From the NCBI GenBank assembly GCA_036268875.1, contig DATATI010000087.1, positions 121,982 to 185,981 on the forward strand: a stretch of DNA of 64,000 nt, read 5' to 3'. This document shows, piece by piece, positions 55,471 through 63,863 of this stretch. Below the pieces are notes generated by a model. That model was not told where the DNA came from. It worked only from the letters and a program-made list of their open reading frames with translations, and made no database searches. The stretch comes from Polyangia bacterium. Its GTDB lineage: Bacteria > Myxococcota_A > Polyangia > Fen-1088. Within the stretch, counting starts at the first letter, position 1, and every line of letters begins with the position of its first letter. Both the position numbers and the translations under genes were made by a program.

Positions 55471-55614
55471 CTAGAATCCGCCCGGAGCTAGGGTCAGGAA
55501 GAGCTGATCGATATTGGTATTGTTGGCTTCGCAGCTGATCCGAGCACTTTCGAAAGTGGAGCCGTCCGCCGCTGTAGTCCCCGTAGTTATGGCTATCTCA
55601 ATTGGATCAACCAA
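55471..55614 (-). pseudogene. Fragment duplicating the C-terminus of the adjacent lipoprotein gene
   Basis: On the minus strand the frame reads IEIAITTGTTAADGSTFESA, then RISCEANNTNIDQLFLTLAP and a stop at 55471. This closely matches the end of the upstream lipoprotein (IAVTTAAMADNASPFFSAMI then SCEANSTYMDQLFLNAVP). Only about 45 codons survive, with a stop before them and no start, so it is the remains of a tandem duplicate or of a longer paralogue. Confidence 0.65.
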
Positions 55615-55691
55615 TCAGCACGCCCCTCCAAGTGGTCCTATCGCCCAAAATCCTGGACCCAAAACTCCGCCCTCATTTCTGACGGGCGGCA

Positions 55692-57065
55692 CTAGAAAGA
55701 ACCCGGGACCGCGTTCAGAAATAGTTGGTCCATGTAGGTGCTATTCGCCTCGCACGAAATCATCGCACTGAAAAAGGGAGATGCATTGTCCGCCATCGCT
55801 GCAGTGGTGACGGCAATTCGTTCCCAATCTTGGGTCGTCAATGACGGGCGAAGGCTGTACTCGGAGACAGAATCGCTCTGTTGGCAGTTGCTGGCGCCGA
55901 TCAGCTGCAAGTTGCATTGCCAAGCTCCGCTGCCCGACTTGAACCATCCACCGAAGTTGTAGGCAATTCCTGGCTGAACCGTGACACAGCGGCTCATTGA
56001 TCCGTTCGGCATCGACATCAAAAGCGAACCGGAGAAGGGACACCCTTCAGCGTCTTGCGTGCTCCATGAGTAATAGGGCGTTGGGCCCGTGTCCTGAAAC
56101 ATCCAGTCAGATAGGTCGCTATCGAAGCCGCCATTCGTGAAAAGGTTTCCCTGGCTCGGCTGCGTGCATTTGCAAGGTGTTCCCGGATTGCAGCAGCGAC
56201 CGCCGCACAGGTTTGACGCGCATTGTTCGGCGCGCGAGCAGATCGACTTGGGCACCAACTTTGTGGAGCACACAGCACTGTTGCAAAAGGCAGCGGCTGC
56301 GCAATCGGTATCGGTTCCACAGCTGGCCCGACACCGCACGTTGTCGGCAGTGCATTTGTAGTTGCCGCAGGATTGGTTTTGGGGTGCACAGGTGCCGTGT
56401 CCGTCGCAGGTGCTCATCGGACTGTAAGTGCTGGTACCGGCCAAGCATGATTCGCCTTTGCACACCGTCGTGTTCGCGTAATACCGGCACGCCCCGGCGC
56501 CGTCGCACTTACCGTCCAGGCCGCAGGTGGTGGCGTCGCTGGCGGTGCAGTCGGCGCCGTGAGTGGTGCCGGCTTGAACCGGCGCGCACTGGCCGGTTGG
56601 CTTGCCGGTGCTGGCCGCCAGACACGAATTGCACTTCGAGGCGCAGGCACCGTCGCAGCACACGCCTTCGACGCAGTTGCCGGTCTTGCACTCGGTGCGG
56701 TCGCCGCACGCCGTGCCGTTGTCCTTCAAGGCGGGGAGGTCGGGCACATTGGTTGTATCGGGCCCACCGATGTCGGCGGCTATCGGATGATCAATGGCGC
56801 CGTCGCTATCGACGGGCAGGTCCGCGTTGCTTTCAGATGGTGAATCGGCCAGGCGGTCGAGCGCCAGATCGCCCGTCGATTCGGACGCGCCGGAGTCGAC
56901 ATGGCCGCCGCCGCCCGATCCGGCAATGCTGCCACCGGCGCCGCCCGCCGAACCACCGCCGCCGTTTGCGTCGAGCAAGCTTTCGCGTGGCTCGACGCAG
57001 CCGAGGATTGCCAACGCGACCGCTGCCCACGCCATCATCACGGACATTTGCCATCGACGGTTCAT
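55692..57065 (-). CDS. Cysteine-rich repeat lipoprotein with C-terminal carbohydrate-binding-like domain
   Basis: The 457-residue product has a lipoprotein signal (VALAILGC), a Gly/Ser-rich then Asp-rich linker, and from about residue 115 to 300 a run of more than 30 Cys residues in short CxxC and CC patterns (CVEGVCCDGACASKCNSC, CGGRCCNPGTPCKC), typical of disulfide-knotted adhesive modules of myxobacterial surface proteins. The last 150 residues resemble a beta-sandwich CBM4/9-like domain (FTNGGFDSDLSDWMFQD, NFGGWFKSG). ATG 57065 immediately follows the stop of the TPR gene (TAGATG), so they form an operon. Confidence 0.75.
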   Translation of the reverse strand: MNRRWQMSVMMAWAAVALAILGCVEPRESLLDANGGGGSAGGAGGSIAGSGGGGHVDSGASESTGDLALDRLADSPSESNADLPVDSDGAIDHPIAADIGGPDTTNVPDLPALKDNGTACGDRTECKTGNCVEGVCCDGACASKCNSCLAASTGKPTGQCAPVQAGTTHGADCTASDATTCGLDGKCDGAGACRYYANTTVCKGESCLAGTSTYSPMSTCDGHGTCAPQNQSCGNYKCTADNVRCRASCGTDTDCAAAAFCNSAVCSTKLVPKSICSRAEQCASNLCGGRCCNPGTPCKCTQPSQGNLFTNGGFDSDLSDWMFQDTGPTPYYSWSTQDAEGCPFSGSLLMSMPNGSMSRCVTVQPGIAYNFGGWFKSGSGAWQCNLQLIGASNCQQSDSVSEYSLRPSLTTQDWERIAVTTAAMADNASPFFSAMISCEANSTYMDQLFLNAVPGSF

Positions 57066-58061
57066 CTAAAACCTCACCGCGCAGGTCGCGCCCATAGACT
57101 GCGGAAAGGTTGGTGCGCACGCCACGGCGTTGCCGCCCTTTTTGGCGTTTGCGTTGCGCGAAGCGATAAATAAAATCGCCGACGTCACCGCCAGAGCACC
57201 GCCGCCCGCCAAGCCGACGATCGCCAGCACGCGATCGCGATCGCCCGCGGACAGATAATCGCCGCAGTCAGCCCCGCCGTGGTCGCTGATGCTGCGGCTG
57301 CAGCGCGGATTGTTAGTGCCGGGGACGACCTGCCGATTGAACGAATCGTATTGGCCGTTCGACGCGAGCAACGCGACGGCTCCGCCGGCCAGCAAGACCG
57401 CCGCGCCGATGCCGGCGCCCAAGGCGACCCCGCGCCACCCGGCGTTGCCGCTTCCGGCTGCCGCGCGCTCGGCCGCGTTCGCTTGCTGCTGTGGATCCGT
57501 GACCAGGTTCAGCGGCGTCAGGTGGATCTCGAGGCGCTGCTCGGCGTCCGCGTCGACGTTCACCGCGCGGTGAACCGACTCGTGCCCCTCGGCCACCACG
57601 TCGACGGTCACAAGGCCGGGCGGCACGTACAGCGGCGCCGTCAGCGGCAGCTCGCCGCGATCGTCGCCGCCCACGCGCACGTGCGCGCCCAGCGGCGTCC
57701 CCTCGACGCGCAGGCGTCCCAGGTGCGTGCGCACGCTGTTCAACGACTCCTGCAGCGTCGATTGATTGGAGGCGATCCACGAATCGTCGACCGCGCGCAG
57801 AGCCTCGGCCAGGTGCGCCTCGGCCGGCGCCCAGCGATGCAACGCGAATTCGACCAGGCCCAGCTGCGCCGCCGAACGCGGTGTCTTGGCGATGTCATAC
57901 GCGCGCTGGAAATAACCCTGGGCCTTGGAATCCTCGCCCGCCTTGCGCAGGGCCACGCCTTGCTTGATGAGGACCTCGGGATCTTCGGCGGCGCCGGCCG
58001 TCCGAGCGGCCAGGACGCCAACCAATAGCAGCGCAGCACGAAATGATGGAAACGGCGACAT
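57066..58061 (-). CDS. TPR/PEGA-type envelope protein, 331 residues
   Basis: The product has a signal peptide (MSPFPSFRAALLLVGVLAARTAGA), a TPR-like helical region (PEVLIKQGVALRKAGEDSKAQGYFQRAYDIAKTPRS), a PEGA-like beta-domain (VEGTPLGAHVRVGGDDRGELPL and VTVDVVAEGHESVHRAVNVD), and two C-terminal membrane helices. ATG 58061 was chosen because the signal peptide starts there; the longer frame upstream overlaps the Rhs gene. This architecture is common in myxobacteria and its function is unknown. It shares a transcription unit with the cysteine-rich lipoprotein and is divergent from rhs. Confidence 0.75.
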   Translation of the reverse strand: MSPFPSFRAALLLVGVLAARTAGAAEDPEVLIKQGVALRKAGEDSKAQGYFQRAYDIAKTPRSAAQLGLVEFALHRWAPAEAHLAEALRAVDDSWIASNQSTLQESLNSVRTHLGRLRVEGTPLGAHVRVGGDDRGELPLTAPLYVPPGLVTVDVVAEGHESVHRAVNVDADAEQRLEIHLTPLNLVTDPQQQANAAERAAAGSGNAGWRGVALGAGIGAAVLLAGGAVALLASNGQYDSFNRQVVPGTNNPRCSRSISDHGGADCGDYLSAGDRDRVLAIVGLAGGGALAVTSAILFIASRNANAKKGGNAVACAPTFPQSMGATCAVRF

Positions 58062-58152
58062 GACGCCCGATATTAGCTTTTCGGCCACCGCGCGGCAGAG
58101 TTTCGCGCGCAAACAAAAACCCGCAACTTGGCGGCGCGCGATCCGATATACG

Positions 58153-61100
58153 ATGCGCCGCCGTGAGCCGCCACATGGAGTGTCCTTGCCCTTAGCCAGC
58201 ACATTCATGGACCTGGTCCTGGGCGTGGACATCCATTTCGAGATCGTCCCCATGCTGGGTCCGACGCCGATCCCGAATCCGTTCGTCGGCGTGCTGTTCG
58301 ACAAAGACTCGCTGCTGACCAGCGTCGCCACCAGCTTGATCGAAGCGCTGGTCTCGGGAACAGCGCCCAAAGGGCCGGTGCTGATCAACGGGATGCCGGC
58401 GCACACGGTGGGGATGACGGCGAAGAATTCGATGGGCGTGCCGCACATCTTGTTTCCGCCCGGCGTGTCGTGGGCGCCGATGCCGAAGCTGCCGCGCCCG
58501 TCGTTCAAGGGACCGCCGCCGCCGCCCGGGCCGCCGGTGGCGCCCGAAGGCGACGCCATCACCGTCTTTGGTTCGAAGACCGTCAACATCATGGGCAGCA
58601 GCGCCGTCCGCCTGGGTGACAAATCGATGAGCTGCGGCGAGCCGGTGCGCCTGCCCTCGTCGACGGTGCTGGCCATCCCCAAGGGTCCGCCGGTGAAGAT
58701 CGGCGGGCCGCCGGCGCTGTCGCTGTCGGACGCGCTGGGCGCGCTGCTGAAATCAAAATGGATCGCCGGGTACCTGCACGATCTGCTGAGCCGCATGAAA
58801 GCTGGACGGTTGCGCAATCTGCTAAGCGCGCTGGTGTGTCATCTCACCGGACACCCGGTCGACGTGGCGTCGGGGCGGGTGTTGACCGATCACACCGACT
58901 GGGAATTGCCGGGGCCGCTGCCTCTCAAATTCACCCGCCAATATTCGTCGGCCTGGGCCAACCGCAGCGGGCCTCTCGGCCACGGCTGGTCGCATTCGCT
59001 GGACCAGGCGGTGTGGCCCGAGCGCGGACGCATCGTCTATCTCGACGGCGAAGGGAGGGAGATCGAATTCGACACCTTCGATTTTCCCGACCACGTCATT
59101 CGTCCCGGACAGTCACTGTGGGAGCCGATCAGCCGCCTGACCTTGAAGGCCATCGGCCAGCAGCGATACGAGATCACCACGATCGATGGAACAACGCTGG
59201 AGTTCGCGGCGTTGCCCGGCACGCCGGTCGGTGCGCGGCGAAACTGGTCGCGCCTGGTCCGCCAGCGGTCGCGCGATGGACGGACCACCGCCTTCGAATA
59301 CGACGCTGCCGGGAACCTGACCTGGGTCAAAGACGCCGTCGGCCGTCACGTCGGGTTTGAACACGATCGCGCCGGACGTTTGACGGTGGTGAAGCTGCCG
59401 CACCCGACGCAGGCGGGCTGGCTGCCGCACACGCGGTTCACCTACGATGCGCACGATGATCTGGTGCAGGCGACGGACCCGGCGGGCGACACCTGGCGGT
59501 TCGCGTACAAGGGCCACCTGCTGGTGCAAGAGACCAACCGCACCGGCCTTTCGTTCTTTTTTGCCTACGACGGTTTCGGCGAGGACGCCTTCTGTGTGCG
59601 CACCTGGGGCGACGGTGGCATCTACGATCACGTGCTGGCCTACGACAAGGTCGGCAAGATCACCTGCGTGACCAACAGCCTGGGCGCCACGACGACTTAC
59701 AAGATGAACGCCGTCGGCTGCGTGACCGAGGTGATCGACGCGTTGGGCGGCGTCACCGCCTACGAATTCGACGAGCGGACGCTGTGGAAGGTGAAAGAGA
59801 CCAGCCCCGCCGGCGCCGAAACGGCGTGGACCCACGACGCCCGAGGCAATGTCGTGAAGATCGTCAACCCGGGCGGCGCCGTCGTCGAGATCGCCTACGA
59901 CCAGCATAACCAACCGGTGCGCGCCGTCGACGCGGTGAAGGGCGCCTGGCAGTGGGGATACGACGAGAAGGGACATCTGCAGGGACGCATCGACGCGCTT
60001 TCGCGGCGGGTGCAGTTCCAATGGGAGGGCTGGCGCCTCACGACCATGACCGATCCGGCGGGCCGGCCGACGCGCCTTGGTTACGATGCGCGGGGAAACA
60101 TCACCTCGGTGCGGACCCCGGACGGCGCGCAGAGCTTTTGGACCTACGACAACCTGGGCCGCTGCGTGAAGGCCATCAACGCCGCCGGCGCCGAACAGAC
60201 GCGCGAGCACGATGCGCTGGGGCGGGTGGTGCTGGTGCGCGAGCCCGACGGCAACGTGCGCGAGCTTTCGTACGATCCCGAAGGCAACGTCGTCCGCGCC
60301 CGCGACAAACAGCACGACGTCCGATTTTCCTATCAAGGCATGGGCCGGCTGGCCGCGCGGACCGAAGCCGCGACCACGGTCGGCTTTTCTTACGACACCG
60401 AAGAGCAGCTGCGCGCGATCACCAACGAACACGGCAGCGTCTACCGGTTCGAGCTGAGCCTGACCGGCAACGTCGAGGTCGAGCACGGCTTCGACGGCAT
60501 TCGCCGGCAATACCGTCGCGACAAGGCGGGCCGCGTGGTGAAGGTGTTTCGGCCCGCCGGGCGCGAAAGCGATTATTCGTACGACGATGCCGGCCGGGTG
60601 GTCGCCGTCAAGCACAGCGACGGCAGCGCCGAGGCCTATGTCTATCGGGTCGACGGCGAGATGCTGGAGGCGACCAACGGCGCCGGCGTGGTGGCCTTTT
60701 CGCGCGACGTGCTGGGGCGAATCGAACGCGAGCTGGTGGGCGACGACTGGGTCACCTCCGAGTACGACGCCCTGGGCGCGCGGGTGCGCGTGCAATCGTC
60801 GCGCGGCCTGGACCAGCGGATCAAACGCGACAGCGTCGGGCGCGCGCGCGGGATTCAAGCGACCGTCAGCGGCGACGGCGGTGGCGCCTGGGAGGCCAAG
60901 TTCCAGCGCGATGCTCTGGGACTGGAAGTCGACCGCAAGCTGCCGGGCGGCGTGCGCAGCCGCTGGGAGCGCGACCAGACCGGCCGCCCCCTGAGGCATG
61001 ACGTGACCGGCGCCGGCGATTTTCGGCGCGCCGTGCAGTACACCTGGGAAGCCAACGACCAGCTGCGCACCGTCATCGACGCCCAGCGCGGCCCGGTCCG

Positions 61101-62490
61101 TTACGAACACGACGCGCTGGGAAACCTGGCCGCCGCCGTCTACGCCGACGGTCGCGTCGATCTGCGCCTGCCCGACGCCGTCGGGAATCTGTTCCGCACG
61201 CAAGACCGCAGCGATCGGACGTACGGCCCGGCCGGGCAGCTGCTGGAAGCGCGCGGTGCCGATGGCGGCGTGACCAAGTATTCGTACGACGCCGAAGGAA
61301 ATTTAGTCGGCAAGGTCCAGCCCGACGGCGGAACGTGGACCTATGCGTGGAACGGCGCCGGCATGCTGGCGACCGTGACCCGACCCGACGGTCGCGTGGT
61401 GACGTTCGCCTACGACGCCCTGGGAAGACGGGTGAAGAAGACCTTTCGCGGCCGCACCACGCGCTGGATCTGGGACGGCAACGTGCCGCTTCACGAATGG
61501 ATCGAGGTGGCGGCGGGAGCTGGGAATGATGATGGCGCCGCGGTTATTGACGCCGTCGCTGGCGACGAGATCGCCGCCCGCCGTCGCGCCGCCCAGCTGA
61601 ACGAGCGCCCCGCGCAAGGTCCACCGGCGGTGGGGATCGTTTCAATGTCCGTCGCGCAAAATCGCGCCGCGGTGGCCATCGACGCCGCCGCCGAAGACGC
61701 CGTGGCGATCGATGGCGCCGCGTCCGCCACAACCTTCGGCCTCGACGCCGGCACGGCCACCGCTCCGATCACCTGGCTTTTCGACCCCGAATCCTTCGCC
61801 CCCGCCGCCAAGCTGCTGGGCGCCGCCCGCTATTCGATTCTCACCGACCACCTCGGCACGCCGACTGCCATGCTGGATGGTGGCGGCGCCGCCGTCTGGT
61901 CTGCCGAGATCGACACCTACGGGAATCTCCGCAACGTCGAAGGCGTCCGCGCCGCGTGCCCCTTCCGCTGGCCCGGGCAATACGAGGACGCGGAGACCGG
62001 GCTTTACTACAACCGGTTCAGGTATTACGACCCCGAGGCGGGGGCGTACGCGAGTCAGGACCCGATTGGGTTGGCGGGGGGGACAAACTCAGCTGCCTAC
62101 GTTGTTGACGTCTTATGTTGGGTAGACCCCCTTGGCCTTCAGAGCTGCAGGGCCGAAAAGACTCATGTCTTCTATTCCGGGAATGGTGATCCCGCCGTTA
62201 GAGAAGCTGCGGAAAGGTGGGCGAGGCAAAATGCTGCGACGACCCTTGAAATGACGGGCCGAGGAGCTCACTTGGAGCGATACTCAAAGATGCTCGACTG
62301 GGAAGAAGCGGGCCCTGCGTGGCGGAAAGCATCTGGCCGGTTTGCGAAGGAAGCGAGCCGTTCAAATCAAGAAGTTCACGTTTTTTTGAACGCAGCCAAG
62401 GGCCCCCGGGCCGATAGCGTTTGGAAGACGGTGGAAGAACCAATTCTGACCAAGAACCCGGCGCTCCAAATTATTTATCACAACATCTGA
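58153..62490 (+). CDS. PAAR-like/Rhs polymorphic toxin
   Basis: The 1445-residue product has an N-terminal PAAR-like domain (MDLVLGVDIHFEIVPMLGP, GPVLINGMPAHTVGM, PKGPPVKIGGPPALS), then a DUF6531-type entry segment (HPVDVASGRVLTDHTDWELPG), about thirty YD/Rhs repeats (Y-D-x-x-G-x-L), and the conserved Rhs core end RYYDPEAGAYASQDPIGLAGG with DPLGL. After DPLGL comes a roughly 110-residue variable toxin (THVFYSGNGDPAVREAAERW, TLEMTGRG) of unassigned fold. It is probably delivered by a type VI system, though none is visible here. ATG 58153 was chosen; GTG 58180 and ATG 58207 are alternatives. Confidence 0.93.
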   Translation: MRRREPPHGVSLPLASTFMDLVLGVDIHFEIVPMLGPTPIPNPFVGVLFDKDSLLTSVATSLIEALVSGTAPKGPVLINGMPAHTVGMTAKNSMGVPHILFPPGVSWAPMPKLPRPSFKGPPPPPGPPVAPEGDAITVFGSKTVNIMGSSAVRLGDKSMSCGEPVRLPSSTVLAIPKGPPVKIGGPPALSLSDALGALLKSKWIAGYLHDLLSRMKAGRLRNLLSALVCHLTGHPVDVASGRVLTDHTDWELPGPLPLKFTRQYSSAWANRSGPLGHGWSHSLDQAVWPERGRIVYLDGEGREIEFDTFDFPDHVIRPGQSLWEPISRLTLKAIGQQRYEITTIDGTTLEFAALPGTPVGARRNWSRLVRQRSRDGRTTAFEYDAAGNLTWVKDAVGRHVGFEHDRAGRLTVVKLPHPTQAGWLPHTRFTYDAHDDLVQATDPAGDTWRFAYKGHLLVQETNRTGLSFFFAYDGFGEDAFCVRTWGDGGIYDHVLAYDKVGKITCVTNSLGATTTYKMNAVGCVTEVIDALGGVTAYEFDERTLWKVKETSPAGAETAWTHDARGNVVKIVNPGGAVVEIAYDQHNQPVRAVDAVKGAWQWGYDEKGHLQGRIDALSRRVQFQWEGWRLTTMTDPAGRPTRLGYDARGNITSVRTPDGAQSFWTYDNLGRCVKAINAAGAEQTREHDALGRVVLVREPDGNVRELSYDPEGNVVRARDKQHDVRFSYQGMGRLAARTEAATTVGFSYDTEEQLRAITNEHGSVYRFELSLTGNVEVEHGFDGIRRQYRRDKAGRVVKVFRPAGRESDYSYDDAGRVVAVKHSDGSAEAYVYRVDGEMLEATNGAGVVAFSRDVLGRIERELVGDDWVTSEYDALGARVRVQSSRGLDQRIKRDSVGRARGIQATVSGDGGGAWEAKFQRDALGLEVDRKLPGGVRSRWERDQTGRPLRHDVTGAGDFRRAVQYTWEANDQLRTVIDAQRGPVRYEHDALGNLAAAVYADGRVDLRLPDAVGNLFRTQDRSDRTYGPAGQLLEARGADGGVTKYSYDAEGNLVGKVQPDGGTWTYAWNGAGMLATVTRPDGRVVTFAYDALGRRVKKTFRGRTTRWIWDGNVPLHEWIEVAAGAGNDDGAAVIDAVAGDEIAARRRAAQLNERPAQGPPAVGIVSMSVAQNRAAVAIDAAAEDAVAIDGAASATTFGLDAGTATAPITWLFDPESFAPAAKLLGAARYSILTDHLGTPTAMLDGGGAAVWSAEIDTYGNLRNVEGVRAACPFRWPGQYEDAETGLYYNRFRYYDPEAGAYASQDPIGLAGGTNSAAYVVDVLCWVDPLGLQSCRAEKTHVFYSGNGDPAVREAAERWARQNAATTLEMTGRGAHLERYSKMLDWEEAGPAWRKASGRFAKEASRSNQEVHVFLNAAKGPRADSVWKTVEEPILTKNPALQIIYHNI

Positions 62491-62506
62491 CTTGCGAGAA
62501 TTGAAG

Positions 62507-62851
62507 ATGGCTAAGATCACTACCGTCTATGAGCCGATAGATGAGAAGACAAGGTCCAAATGGAATCGCCGCCGATGGAAAGCTGATCAAATCGACAAGC
62601 TTAGTCAGGGCTTTTCGTTCCGAAAGCGCGGTCGGGATGGATCAATCTATTTTCGAGAAGGCGATCATGTTCTGGAACTGATCTACGAAATATCCGGAAC
62701 CTCAGATCAGGACATCCTGATAAGCGCTGACGGTCTAACGAAATGGATCGTGCCAGACGGAGAACCAATTGCTCAGAACAAACAACAACAAATCGCTGAT
62801 CTTCTGAAAGACTGGCTGCGAGGCCAAGCCACCATTGCCGCCATTTCGTAG
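62507..62851 (+). CDS. Candidate immunity protein for the Rhs toxin
   Basis: The 114-residue product is cytoplasmic, without signal or membrane segment, and starts 16 bases after the toxin stop; a TTG 15 bases earlier is also possible. It contains a basic N-terminal part (KTRSKWNRRRWKADQID), a beta-rich middle (GSIYFREGDHVLELIYE) and an acidic segment (DQDILISADG). Immunity genes nearly always follow Rhs toxin tips directly, which is the basis for this call. I do not recognise its family. Its base composition is AT-richer than the core genome, like the toxin tip. Confidence 0.65.
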   Translation: MAKITTVYEPIDEKTRSKWNRRRWKADQIDKLSQGFSFRKRGRDGSIYFREGDHVLELIYEISGTSDQDILISADGLTKWIVPDGEPIAQNKQQQIADLLKDWLRGQATIAAIS

Positions 62852-62967
62852 ACTATCTTTGGTTCTTTCGCAAACCTGATCCGGCCACTGTTTAGTTGTG
62901 GCCAAATCTGAAGTAAGTCTGACGGAAATGCCCAGAGGAACTAGGTCACTCTTTAAGGGATACTGAC

Positions 62968-63342
62968 GTGACTACGCCATCGGAATCCTACGACGCCACG
63001 GTATTCAAGATATTGGCGTATGAATTTGACTTTGACTCACTAAAGGATGCAGAGAGAAAAATTCGTGCAAAACTCCAGCGGTAACATGTGGTCAATGGAT
63101 TCGTCGTTATTCCTCCACTGGCGGGACCATTTGGCGGAACGACATTGCCTTTTGAGAGATGGCTGCAAATAGTGTTTGTGCGTGCTCTTAGGCGTGCAGC
63201 AAATGAAGGCAAGTTACCGGCTTCAAGTCAGGTTGGCGTTGCCGCTTTTCGCAATTTCGACGGTGTCCGAGAGGCGGAACCCCTCATCAAATTATTGAGT
63301 CAAGTTGATAGAACGATCGAAAGTGCCCGGGGAGATGTGTAA
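62968..63342 (+). pseudogene. Interrupted small gene with an in-frame TAA (possibly an orphan immunity gene)
   Basis: GTG 62968 has AGGGA at 7 bases and encodes MTTPSESYDATVFKILAYE... for 38 codons until TAA at 63082. The very next codons in the same frame continue as GFVVIPPLAGPFGGTTLPFE to a stop at 63340-63342. Two explanations fit: one 125-residue gene inactivated by a nonsense change, or two adjacent short genes (62968-63084 and GTG 63088-63342). The good ribosome site and seamless frame favour the first. I do not recognise the family. Confidence 0.45.
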
Positions 63343-63421
63343 TCCCGCTTGTGCGTAATGCGGACGGTGGGTTGCCTCTGCGATTTATGTCTACTACTTG
63401 CGTTAGAGGCTGGAGGGACGG

Positions 63422-63586
63422 ATGGCTATGCGGGACTTTCCTGACCACGAGATTGAAAACGTGACGCGCGGATTCATCACGCTGCGGATCGGTGCTCGGC
63501 GGATGAAGATCTACGGAGAGGGGCTGCTGCCAGCGCCTGGCCAGTCCGACTACCGGATATTCGCAAAACAATTACGTCTATGGTAA
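63422..63586 (+). CDS. Small hypothetical protein, 54 residues
   Basis: ATG 63422 has a strong GGAGGG at 5 bases. The product (MAMRDFPDHEIENVTRGFIT... ending FAKQLRLW) has no signal or membrane segment. The strong ribosome site is the main reason to accept it. It overlaps the next frame by 7 bases. The stretch 63343-63421 before it holds no gene that I can see. No family recognised; location suggests a fragment of a polymorphic toxin tail or its immunity set. Confidence 0.45.
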   Translation: MAMRDFPDHEIENVTRGFITLRIGARRMKIYGEGLLPAPGQSDYRIFAKQLRLW

Positions 63587-63849
63587 CAAAGGTGTTCTCA
63601 AGCCGAAATCCATTCTGTGAAGTCGTGAGAGATTCGGAAACGCGCGAGTACTACTTGATTGCGCTCTGCGCCGGAATCGCCTGGGCACATGTTGGGATCA
63701 AGATGAGCGAGAAAGAAGTTGCTGATTTCCGAGCTGACGCTCGCTCAGTCGAGGGAATTGCGAAAATGATGTGCTACGACTTTACCCCATTTCGCGCTCG
63801 TGCCATTTCCGAAGCGGAGAGGGACCACTTACTGACTGCGACCAAGTAG
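63580..63849 (+). CDS. Small hypothetical protein, 89 residues
   Basis: The product (MVTKVFSSRNPFCEVVRDSE... ending LLTATK) looks like a compact alpha/beta immunity-type protein: no signal peptide, four Cys and mixed charge, with YYLIALCAGIAWAHVGIKM as a hydrophobic core. Its ATG at 63580 lies inside the end of the preceding gene, suggesting coupling. I do not recognise its family. It precedes the insertion sequence at the right edge. Confidence 0.5.
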   Translation: MVTKVFSSRNPFCEVVRDSETREYYLIALCAGIAWAHVGIKMSEKEVADFRADARSVEGIAKMMCYDFTPFRARAISEAERDHLLTATK

Positions 63850-63863
63850 CCTGTTTATTCTAA

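Noticed and set aside
57925..58152. Upstream extension of the Rhs frame
   Set aside because: It overlaps the divergent TPR gene's start and lacks PAAR or Rhs similarity; start placed at 58153.
62875..62905. Possible terminator hairpin (GGCCAC/GTGGCC) after the immunity gene
   Set aside because: The 6-bp stem has a 9-base loop and no T-tract follows it on the plus strand.
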